Source of the DNA: Corbicula japonica
Lineage: Eukaryota > Mollusca > Bivalvia > Venerida > Cyrenidae
Length of the DNA: 64,000 nt
NCBI GenBank assembly: GCA_038501625.1
Contig: JAZAYU010001082.1
Coordinates: 28,016 to 92,015 of the forward strand
Reading direction: 5' to 3'
Positions 44,405 through 55,600 of the stretch are shown here, piece by piece. The notes under the pieces are model-generated. The model was not told the DNA's origin. It searched no databases and was given only the letters and a program-made list of their open reading frames with translations. Within the stretch, counting starts at the first letter, position 1, and every line of letters starts with the position of its first letter. A program made the translations under genes and the position numbers.

Positions 44405-45260
44405 GTGGTCAGTAATATTGCATTCCGTGACTGCCCATGAACAGACTCAATCAAAGCTAGCCTTCAATATTTTCATATTTGTCGTGTTCGGTGGCTTTCA
44501 ATGATTCTTTTTCATCTTTATCACTATCACAGTAAAGGCTGTAATACATTTCCCCGTACACTCAACCTCTACTGTTATCAGTTTCCCCGTACACTCAACC
44601 ACTACTGTTATCAGTTTCATCCTTCGAAATTCGTTGTTGAGTACGATTCTATCATATGCTTTTATTCGTTAACTACTTTTTTCCGATATTTCGACCTGCT
44701 TCTTATGAGTTGTTAGTTTTGGATAGTGTTAGTTTTGCATAGTCTCACATACCTCCTGCATTTTCACTTCTGCTATTTTCGTTATCTTTAATACGCATTA
44801 TTTTCTTAGACCCCTGCCATATTTTGTTCTGCCCAGTGCCGCGTTCTTATATTTTTTTATACAGGGGCCATACGCAACTGATCATGTAATAGTATTAATC
44901 TAGAAAATATCTCATTGAAGCTTTCATGTTCACAGTCATATGCACACCATCCTTTGGAATGAATAAAAATTTGTATTATTTACTCTTGTATATAAATAGG
45001 GGATAGGCTGTGTGAGCAGTAATATTGCATTTCCATTACTGCTTATGAACAGGCTAAATCAAACCAAGCCTTCATGTTGTATATATTTGTCGTGTTCGAA
45101 GCTGACCGCTGCCCATATCATACCGCTGTACACGAGCAACTTCACAAAGCTGCCGCTGACCGGCTTTCCATTCCCTTCCTGCAACCACATCAGTGCTGCA
45201 CCCTTTCGCCTACGAAGTCAAGCGCCACGATACAGCGCGTATCATCAACGTTGAACGACC
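44405..45260. repeat. repeat cluster downstream of the complement gene
   Basis: Two copies of the 'gcccatgaacag' dispersed repeat (44405-44515 and 45020-45115), plus a 33-bp tandem duplication ('tttccccgtacactcaacc') at 44548-44616. Confidence 0.65.
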
Positions 45261-45721
45261 GCTAGGACACTCTAAAATTGTTCGCGTTTATCAGAGTCTT
45301 GATTTTATGATAAAGCCATTTCTTAGTTGACTATCACATAGTTTAGTACGGATAACCATGCATTTTGGTGTAAATTTGAAATCATGACCAGCCACATAAA
45401 ACAAATTGATTTTATTTTATAACCTGTACTGTTTTGTTCATAATGAGAAACTGTTGGGGCAGGTCTGAGATTTGTTGACCCAAGATCTAGATTTACTCCC
45501 CTTCCGTTCGTTTATTGTGTGATGTTTCATTTGAGAAGCCTGCTATTGTGCTGTGTGAGGTGGTTGTGATATCCAAGTGTGGTTGTTTCTAATATGTATG
45601 TTTCACTCACAAAATGCTCATAAAATTAAACCACTTCTAATAAGACGACACAAACGAGAACCTTAGGAGGGCTAGAAACAAAACAATTTAAACAAGGTTC
45701 TAGGATACAGCAACCTGTTAT

Positions 45722-47695
45722 ATTTTTATTGTCGGTCATCCTGATGACCGACATATTATAATGGACCAAACTTGAACTTTGAAGGGTAACACCGGTTAAC
45801 AGCGGCACCGGACGTGGTCACTTTAGACAAAGCCGCCCGTCTAGAGCTTGGGAATGCTATTCCGTTCCCCCTATTTGCAAGAAAAGTCTTCTAAATGTTG
45901 ATGAAACAATATCTGGACGTTGTAGTAACATCAAATCAGAAATTGGGCTGATATATAACGACATGTATTACATGTATATAAACATACGTGTGTTGTATTT
46001 TCTACAGGGTGTAGAAAAAATGTTATGCGTCTTTTTTTTAGAAAGTCACGTGATGAAAACCTTCATAGCAAAATATTATTTGTGTATAAATTGAACTGTT
46101 ACTTTATTTGATTCAAACAACTGTTCAGGATGATCCCATATATGAAATAGATTCGATCCGTTATATTGATTTTGTTGGTCAAAAGCAAGACATCGTTTAT
46201 GTTTTTCTTAGAGACTAATGAATATCCGGGCGTGCTCGATTGGGCTGTCGGAACTGTGCCAGAATCAAATTCCGACTCTTCCCCAGAATCTGCCAAACGA
46301 GTGAAATTGGCTTTCGGAACAGAATCATGATAGGTTTTTACAAGTTTTAGCTTTCCAAAAAGCTAGTCGGTCATTAGCACAACCTTTTAACAAGACGGCA
46401 GAAAAGTTTGAATTTTAAGCCACTTTTATTGGATGCCATACGAAAATTTAAGTTAACTTATAGGTATTTTCTCTTTCGAATGAGATGTATTTAACCTGGT
46501 GATAAATCTAACCCTGTTTGCGAACAAGTTAATAATTTCTCTGGAAGTAAACCAAAATGGAAAAGTTTGTCAGACAATATTTTTGTGTCAGAAAGTGTTA
46601 GAAAGCAACGATTATCAAGCTGTAAATATATATCAAAGGCTACAGAATATGTTAAAAAACACAGTCATAGGGTGGGAGAGAAAAACGTGAACAGTCTGTC
46701 AGGGACTCACAGGTATGATACAATTGTTTTTTCTGATCTAGAACAATATCGTTAGAATGTTGGTATTCACTTAGTATGTCTCATGACTTCGAATAACAAC
46801 CTAACGCATTGATTTCAAAAGTATGCACTACAGCGCCGTCTTTGTTAAAAAGTTATGCTAATGACCGACTAGCTTTTTGGAAAGCAAAAGTTTGTATTGT
46901 CTATTATTGACAGTTGCATGACCCGATTTGATACTTCTGCAGAAGTATGTGTGTTCGCATGTTCCAAAGATTATTTTGTTGATTCAAAACCAAATTACAA
47001 CTAAGTAAAGCTTAAACTTGTAGTGTCTACTATTTTCAGTTTCATTACCCGATTTATGATTTCTGCAAAACTGTGTGTTCTGGTGTTCCAAAGATAATTT
47101 TTACATTCAAAACAGTTAAGGAAAATAATCAAGAAAGTACCGACGGATGTATCCATATCGAGCTAGCTAAACCATGTAAAACATTGCCTGGGATACCTCT
47201 GATCCCCGAGTTTCACAAAATGCTGCACAAGTTCGTAGATTCGTTGTCAGCAAAATAAGTAGCTAATCTCTGTTCTCTACACATTTTATATGCTTTGGTT
47301 TAATAAATTTATAAGATGTACATCTTTTGTTTATCATATACGGTGTACATTTACTAGAAAAAATCCATGTATATGTTTATTGTTCGTTGTCGGAAATATC
47401 TTTATGAGTAATAAGCCTAGCTGATAAGAAGCTGGAGAGATGATTTAAGAATAGGTACAGACTCAAAATGTGACGTTCTTCAACAGCCAATTAGAGGCCT
47501 CTAGGTTTTTATAGATAACGACTGAGTAAGAGTCTATCCATAAATAACGACTGAGTAAGAGTCTAATTATCTAAATTATACGTTCCGTCTGGAACGTGAT
47601 CTTTGCTTTACATCACTGTTAACCGGTGTTCAGGTAGAAAGCTCAAGTTTGGTCGATTATAATATGTCGGTCATCCTGATGACCGACAATAAAAA
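45722..47695. mobile_element. 1.97-kb DNA element with ~80-bp inverted ends
   Basis: Left (45722-45802) and right (47615-47695) ends align in inverted orientation: 'tttttattgtcggtcatc', 'gaccgacatattataat', 'gaccaaacttga', 'acaccggttaacag'. Each end holds a 10-bp-arm hairpin GTCGGTCATC-CT-GATGACCGAC. TGTTA occurs just outside both ends but does not abut them exactly. Internal frames are short and unrecognised, so it is probably non-autonomous. Another inverted-repeat element lies inside. Confidence 0.82.
46338..46898. mobile_element. nested ~560-bp inverted-repeat element
   Basis: Ends: 'caagttttagctttccaaaa' + 'agctagtcggtcattagc' on the left, and the reverse complement with few changes on the right (46855-46896). 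The same terminal text occurs at 47840-47880 and 50548-50587. Confidence 0.75.
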
Positions 47696-47837
47696 GTGTT
47701 ACATTATATAAATATCACATCCTTCAGTGGGTGATAGAACGGAATGTTCACCCGAGACAGGTAATGTCAACCGAGGCGTTCTAAAAGTCGGAATTTCCAC
47801 TCGAGCACGCTCCGACTTTTGCGGGAAAGGCTGTCTG

Positions 47838-50588
47838 TAAACAAAAGTTTACAAAAAGCTAGTCGGTCATTAGCATACACTTTCAACCAAAAATGTATTC
47901 CAAAATCTAGAGTTCAACAACAAAATTTCGTCACTGTCCTAGGGTGGGGGGGCGGGGTGAGCAGCCTGACAGGGACTCAAATTATTAAATTTACTATTCT
48001 GATCTTCAACAATTTCGTTAGAATGCTGAACTTAAACATGTAATATTGGTGGTTCTCGCACATTTTCCTGTTTTTGTTTGTTAGTTTTAATGATGTCAAT
48101 TTCAGAGTATGTCATGTTAGATGACATTATGCGGGTTTCAAAAAAAAAACTCATGTCCATGCATTGACTTTGAAAATTGATGAAAACTTCTACTCATGTG
48201 TTAATTTTAAAAATTTCTTTCTTGTGGTATAAATCACCAAACATACGGTCGTGAAACAGTAGAGGCTTATAGCAAACGAGGAGATGTTTTAAACAAGCAT
48301 TTAGGAGGAAACGAATGCTCAGAACTTGCTTAATTGTCAAAATATTGTCTTTTAAAGAGAGATTTTGCTTTTTGCGCTTTCCAGTGCAAATGTTGCGAAT
48401 GTTCTCAGAAGTTAACGGAAGTTTAGCGAAGTGAGGTGATCATTGTTTAAAGTAAAAAAAAAGGGATCAGCGATTTTGCCATTTGTTTGCGATTTCCAGT
48501 GCAAATTTGGTGAATGTTATCAGAAGATACCGGAGGTTTAGCGAATGTGACATGACCATTGTTTAAACTTTAAAGTAAACATAGGAGATCAGCATGGACA
48601 ATATTTTTTATCTAATATCATAAGTATAGTCAATTGGGCGGCGCTACGCAATACGATCAATAAGCTGCGGACGAGAGAGATAAACGACTAGGATGGCCAC
48701 ATGAGGTTATGATTACACATTCAGCGTGGAAGTATCAATAATGATTTTGTTTATTGAACTTGTCTGATATCAATTTATAGGATAAATGGCGACACGCTAC
48801 CTCAGTTACAAGTACTTAGTTAGTAAAGTTTGTTGAAAAATAATTTCAATCCATAATTACACACTTTTGCATTTACGAGCGCACTATTGAAATAACCTGA
48901 GATGCGAGAGTTTAAACCTAGTTGGTTTGATGACTACCCATCTCTTCATTAGTTATGAACATTACATTTTATCTTTTACTCGCAATTACTCATTTAGAGG
49001 GACATTTATATACATGTATTATGCTCTTTCTCAAAGATTTGCATAAAAGTGCCTAGTTTTGAGCTTGTTGCACAAAAACTGCCATGTTTTTTAGATCTAT
49101 CTATTTTCCTGTCCTTTGATATCCAAGTTGGAGCACTAATTACGATGCGGTATTTTATGTTTTTGATATGCTTTAAAGTCTTTGACAGGCTCAATGAAAC
49201 CGAGCCTGCAATCTTTTCACATTTTTCGTCTTCGGTGGTTTTCAAAGTGACCTTTTAATCTATTTTAAGTAAACAAAACTTAAACGATTGTTTTGAAATA
49301 GAAACTTGGTAACCATTCTATACGTGCTTCTGTATTTTTTAAACTTTAACTATTTAATTTATGTTACAAAACTTCCGCCGCCATAAAGTTCAAAACTTGC
49401 CCTTGAAAATATGTATTATTAACGAAATACGAACTGATTTATTTTGATTCCCATATTCCCTCTCAAAACCGCATATATCTATGCGTTCTCTTCTTGGGGT
49501 CTATAGTGAACGGTTGGACTCGTCGCAGTTGCAATCCAAACTGAGTTTTACTTGTAAAAGATTTCCGGGGATGCCCATGACCCCAATGACTGCTTCCTCA
49601 TACACATGCAATATAACGGATCTGATTTCGGTCTTGGGATACTAAACAATAACATTATTTTGACAAGTACAGTAAGGTAGACAACACAAGCATGATCATT
49701 TCTATGTAAGGGCGATCCACTAGAATATACTGCAAGGAATGCAAAACCAGCCTTTAAAGTAAAGAAATAGTTGTTTTCAGAACAGTGGGATAACGACAAT
49801 TTTTACGATGATAGATTAATTTAAAAACAAATAGTGCTTCTTGAGTTCCTTTAATAGATTTAGAGAAAATCGTTCAAACAAAAACAAAAGATAATAGCAG
49901 CATAAAGCTTAAGTGAAAGTAATAAATGCATCAGCATCCTAATTTATTGTTTACTGTCTTTTAACGCTCGTCAACTTCAAGTTTGACGAGATCTGCTGAA
50001 CCAACTAAAACTACATTTTATGAATGTTGGTAATGGATACTGAATATTATAAGCGTGGCTTTTCTCTCAATGTACAAATAAGTATCGACTATGGAAAGAT
50101 TTATGGTACCTCTTTGAGCATTCGCGTTAATGTAACATATTCATCAGATTTGCTGGTGTTTAAACAACGTAATTATTTCTACACGTCCTGAAAAAAAATA
50201 AATTACGTCTACTAGAGACATGATTATTTATATTGATGCCTTTTGCCGGTTCACGTCTTCCTCATGTTTCAATAAATCAAACATCAGCCGTTCAACTTTG
50301 TTTGCATGTTTTAAAGTAACAGAATTGTACAATGTTTATATGTTCTCTTGTTTATGTTTGTACATACAGAGAAATGTAAATGGAAATGAACTTGAAACTT
50401 GAAACATCAACAAAATTCACAAATAGTTTGTCAGATACAGTCTGTGTGACTTTGATCGACAGAAAACTGGCCATATCATTGACTTACATTGGTCCAAAAG
50501 TAAATACATGAACGAATACATACCTACTTATTCTTTTAATTTATTTGCTAATGACCGACTAGCTTTTTGGAAAGCTAAAACTTGTATG
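47838..50588. mobile_element. possible larger element bounded by the same inverted ends
   Basis: 'aaaaagctagtcggtcattagc' at 47851-47874 faces its reverse complement at 50549-50571. Either solitary ends or one ~2.75-kb element. Between them lie a ~115-bp tandem duplication (48361-48590, 'tttccagtgcaaat') and unremarkable sequence. Confidence 0.4.
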
Positions 50589-50662
50589 AATTAGATTCAA
50601 CACATCCATCAACTCTACAATGCTGCATGAAAATACATAAAGATATACACGAGGCACGCCCC

Positions 50663-51352
50663 TGGAAAATGTACCTTCCTGAATTTAAGTGTCATTTTTG
50701 TTGTTACTACAATGTACCGGTATATTTAGAAAGAACTTTCAAATTTCTATTATTTTCTCATAACAAAACAGTGATTTTGTTACACCTTTGACAATAAAAT
50801 GGTATTTATACCGCGAATTGCATTATAACTATTATTACACCTCACGTGATTAGTTTACTATATAGCTTTATGTGACGTCACAGGGAGATAATCGCTTCTG
50901 TCACATATGCGACAGCATCATGTCACCCTCGCGTGGATCTAAAAATAAATATCTTGGAAATCCGATTACAAATTAACTTCTACGCATGCGTAATTGACCA
51001 AGGGAGATAAACGCATTTTGATCATTATTTGTAGCCGCTTATTGAGCATTATTGATTTTGGACTTCCGGCGCTTGATTTTGTTCCCAAACGAAATTTGGT
51101 CATAGTCAAGATCTCTAAAAAAACAAATGTACGGTGTCATAAAATAAATATCACATCCCATTGGGGGAAACAGTACGAAATGTTAACCCTTGAGAAGGTA
51201 ATGTCAACCTCGGCTAACGCCTCGGTTGACATTACTTCTCTCGGGTTAACATTTCGTACTGTTTCCCCCAATGGGATGTGATATTTATATAATGTCGTCT
51301 GCTCAACTTTATGACGTCGGATTGACGTCAACTGCCCGAAGGTACCTTTTCT
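50663..51352. mobile_element. 'aaaggtaccttc' inverted-end element, copy 1
   Basis: Right end 'cccgaaggtaccttttc' and a decayed left end near 50665. Contains 'gttacacctttgacaataaaatg' and 'taatgtcgtctgctcaa..ttatgacgtc', also found in copy 2 (55425-55649). A 145-bp palindrome is inserted or embedded at 51144-51288. Confidence 0.65.
51144..51288. repeat. 145-bp near-perfect palindrome (second family)
   Basis: Arms run from 'ataaatatcacatcccattg' to a centre near 'cggctaacgcctcgg', with few mismatches. A decayed single arm is at 47710-47780 ('ataaatatcacatcc', 'ggtaatgtcaaccgaggcg'). Confidence 0.85.
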
Positions 51353-51639
51353 TGTTACGTGCGTCACATGTATAACACATTAGAGGCTAATGGCATTGTA
51401 AGCAATTACAGGTGGCTACTCAACGACCTTACTGTGGCCAAAATTCCAGATGTTAAATTATCATAAAACGGGAAAAATGTACCTTTTGAAATGTGATAGA
51501 GACCCCTTTGATATCTTTAAATAATGGCCGCTTTTTTCAAGATGGCCGCCAAAAATCTGGAAAATGCTGCTGTTTGAAGGAGTTAATAGGATGTATTTGA
51601 ATGTTAAACATAACACAACTAGCATGTACGGCTCTGTGC

Positions 51640-51665
51640 AAATGCGCGGGGGGGGGGGGGCGGGG
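51640..51665. repeat. poly-G tract
   Basis: A run of about 13 G within a GC-rich patch in otherwise AT-rich DNA. Confidence 0.95.
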
Positions 51666-52034
51666 ATTGTGACCGTGTGTGATTAGACTGTGTACTTGAA
51701 TTAGTCATTTCAGTACTTTACTAGCAATTGATGGTTACAAGGTTAAGACCTATTTGGGATTAAGTAAATAAAAAACTCTCCGTATTGAGTTAATAAAACA
51801 CTGTACTTATGTTTGACATTCAAATACATTATTTGCTTATTTTTGTAATTCTTTTATATTTTTGCTTAATCACGAGTGCGCTAATTTATTTTCGGACGAA
51901 GCAATCATCAGAGTCTATATAAGATTATACAATTAATCATTATCACAGTATAAAATCAGCGGGGTAACATCATTATCACTATCATTAGCAGCAACAGCAG
52001 AACCCTCATCATTGTCCTTAATTAAATCATCTTA

Positions 52035-52067
52035 ATCATCAACATCATCATCATCAATATCAACAAC

Positions 52068-52155
<88 letters not shown>

Positions 52156-52250
52156 ACAACAACAACAACAACAACAACAACAACTTCATCATTATCATAA
52201 TCATCAACAACTTCATTATGATTATCATCAACATCATGATCATCATTGTT
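52035..52250. repeat. (ATC)n / (AAC)n microsatellite
   Basis: Long ATC tract, then about nine AAC triplets, with mixed ATC/AAC flanks. On the minus strand this gives artificial poly-Met and poly-Leu frames. Confidence 0.97.
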
Positions 52251-52299
52251 CTAATCATCGTTTAATTAAGTTGTCAAGACTTAATATCGTCGCTTCCAT

Positions 52300-52629
52300 T
52301 GTACGGCTATTCGGGCCGTTTACGATCCAACAACATTCATAAATATCAGCCGTATAACGGAAATGACGTCAACGCATTAATATTGAAATATTCAGTTTAA
52401 TTAAATGACGCACCACATTTTCATATAATTATTCTGAAAACTTTGATTTCGCCTTTACCCGATAATCCAAACGGATTATCGGAAACGCGCTAAATCATAC
52501 GGACATTTTTATCTCGACACCGGGTGGTCGCTAAGACTACAATCGACGCTTTAACAGACCAGTGCGCAGACGGATATTGTATTTCGCTCTAGTGTTTACT
52601 TCCATTTAAAAGACTTGTGATTATTAAAC
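52300..52629 (+). promoter_or_regulatory. likely promoter / 5' UTR of the disordered-protein gene
   Basis: Contains a full CRE-type TGACGTCA near 52364 and a hairpin CCGATAATCC-AA-ACGGATTATCGG near 52460-52482. The sequence is less AT-rich than its surroundings. The ATG follows at 52630 in context AACATGG. Inferred from motifs only. Confidence 0.35.
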
Positions 52630-52644
52630 ATGGAAGACAATAAG
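52630..52644 (+). CDS. disordered-protein gene, exon 1
   Basis: ATG GAA GAC AAT AAG followed by GTAAAC. Only five codons, so the call depends on the phase-0 match to the exon at 58826. Confidence 0.5.
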
Positions 52645-55600
52645 GTAAACTTTATTTATAGTTTGTTGCAAATATACTATTTCATGTACTGTAGTAATTT
52701 TGTAATTATTTTCTTCATATTCCTATTGCCGGTTATAAATAATGTATTTAATTATGTTGCACAAATTGTAGAACGAAAATTGTTAAACATGGATTGCAGT
52801 ATTGGCAACTTAAGGGTTTAAGACTTTGTAATTTTAATCTTCAGATCACTATGTAAATCATTCGTCACAATAGATTTTATTTGGATTAAAGTTATCGGTT
52901 TTGTATTACTTAAAGTCTATCAGTTGGTTGTATAAGGGTATTAAACACATGTTAAACAGAATATTGTAAAATATACTTAGTAGGTTCAATATATTATCTC
53001 GAAACTCAAGTGAAAGCCTAAGTCTCATATGAACTTTGGCAGTTTCTTCTAACAAAATTAAGAAAGTCCTTCACTATACATATACGGTTTCGCAGAAAAA
53101 GCCGAGAAACAATATCTTAAAGGTGCTTGGTCACGGAACGAAAATTATTAATTACTTTCAAACATCAAACTTTACCATATTAAAGTGAAGCAGACCTGTA
53201 AACAAAGTAAATAATTGATGCAATATTCTTACACATTCAACATATGAGAGAATATATGTAAAGCCAAAGATGTTATATCATTACTAACATAGTAAAATTC
53301 GCTCGTAACAGATTCTAAATACTACTGTGCCCAAGGTTATAAAACTGAGCATGGAAACCAGTCTCGAATCTCAAGCATCTGATTGGCTGAAATGGCGACC
53401 AGTCGCCATTTTAGCCAATCAGATGCTTGAGATTCGAGACCGGTTTCAAATCTCAGCTTTATAACCTTGGGACCTGATTAGTCTAATATTTTTGTGAAAT
53501 TCGCTCTTGTTCAGCCATTCATATACATCAAATAATTAAACGAATTCTAATTATTCCACTCTGAACTTGAATAAGCAGCTTTAAGAACCTCGGTATTTTA
53601 AAAGTACTTTTCATTTGCGTCGGAATCAGACCGGTCAATAAACTTTGTTTTCAAAGTTTACGACTTGCTGCGATATTGCGATAATGAGACAGCAGTTTTA
53701 GATTATCATATTTTACCAAATATTGGTTGATCATTCTGGAAACGATTGATATCTAATGGTTCATTGTTCAAAACGTATCGAAGTTCCGACATTTATAATA
53801 GGTCTATTATTGTAGTAATGTAAGCAGTAAGGTTAGTGAAGCTTGATTTTCAGTCGAAGGTTAAAGTTGTTGGGTAGAATTGCTTTCCGACACGGAAATG
53901 TTATATGTTTGTCCCAGTGACAAGTGGTTTACTTATTAATCAATGAATACAGTCATATTATTTCAATATTTAATTGAATGTGTTCGGGAATATTGAAATC
54001 TTACAGCAGATTTGAAGGGAACTGGAAAGGTTGACGTTTTTCTAAGAGGCAGCTATGTTTTATCCATGGCTTAATTTGCCAAGCGAATAATAATTTACTT
54101 TTTATGTGTACATGTACTTACTTGATTTGTTAATAATACGCGTTTTATCCAAGATTATATAAATTTGAGATTTAAAACCATTCGCAGATTTCAGCAATCT
54201 AATTAGTTGAAACTGAGCACAGTCTCATAATTCCAATGCCAATGGGAAGATTGAGATCAGGGCCCGAGATCATAAAACTAAGATTTGAGATCAGTCTCAA
54301 ATCTCAAGCATCTGATTTGATGAAATGTCGCCATTTCAGACAATCAGATGCTTGAGATTTGAGACTGATCTCAAGATTTAGTTTTATGATCTTGGGCACG
54401 GGCCTCGTGAATATAAATCTTGTTTATGCTCAACCCAATGCTCAAACTTTAAAATGTCTATAACATCAACAGCCTTCATAAATAACAACTAAATGTCTGT
54501 TCTGCAGTTGTTTTGATATAAATAATATCATATTTTTACTTTAAATTGTTTTATTTGAAATAATGTAACGAAATGAAGCCATCATATTTTCATGCTCAAA
54601 ATGTGTTTAGCATGAACAAGATTTATATGCCCTAGGTTATAAAACTGAGCATGGAAACCAGTCTCAAATCTCAAGCATCTGATTGGCTGAAATGGCGACC
54701 AGTCGCCATTTCAGCCAATCAGATGCTTGAGATTTGAGACTGGTTTCCAATCTCAGTTTTATAACCTTCAGCCATAATCACGGGGCTTGAGACGGGTTCT
54801 CATTCTCAATGATATAACACTGGGGCAGTGCAGCAATGATTTTACAGTCAAACAATTTGAACTTATTTCTTATTTGCCAGAAATTTTCAATTCGATTCCT
54901 TCTTAAGAATTTTATCAACATAGACATTCGATATTTCCAATATCATTAGTTTTCATTGAACGTAAACTTAAAACTACAATATTACGCAAATAGATCAATT
55001 GAAGTTACATTTGTGTTCTTTTCATTAATATGGTATTTTATCAGCATGTATTCATGAAATAGAGGGACTTAAATTTTAAATGAAACTTTTCTGTAGGCGC
55101 TCGCTAATAGAATTGTATAACATGACAGATCTAATTCACGAATACAAAATGCCAACAGTGAAGGATTCATTGAATTAACTTGTGCATCGATATCTCGTTA
55201 TTGAATTAAACTTTTGTCGGTCTATTAAATACTTTACTATGGTCTCTTTTCAAGGAGTCGTTCAACTTGAAGTTTAAGCCAAGCAAACCTTTATGATTAT
55301 CATATGGTAAACAGGCATAAGTTATACGAGTATATTGTTTAGCAAATCTTTGTTTCCTTTCATTTGGACGAAACTTACATTTTCAGCAATCAATAAGATA
55401 ATAATTAAGATATGGGCGCGTCACGGGAAAAGGTACCTTCGGGCATTTTAGGTGATATTTTAGTTTTTACTAAATTTAGTAAGAACTAACAACTATAATC
55501 AATTTCTTATAACTAAAATGTCCTTTTGTTACACCTTTTGACAATAAAATTGTATTTTACCGCGAAAAACATAAATAGTAATGTCGTCTGCTCAAAGTTA

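Noticed and set aside
52022..52258. Minus-strand open frame of mostly Met and Leu
   Set aside because: Direct translation of the (ATC)n/(AAC)n microsatellite; no coding signal.
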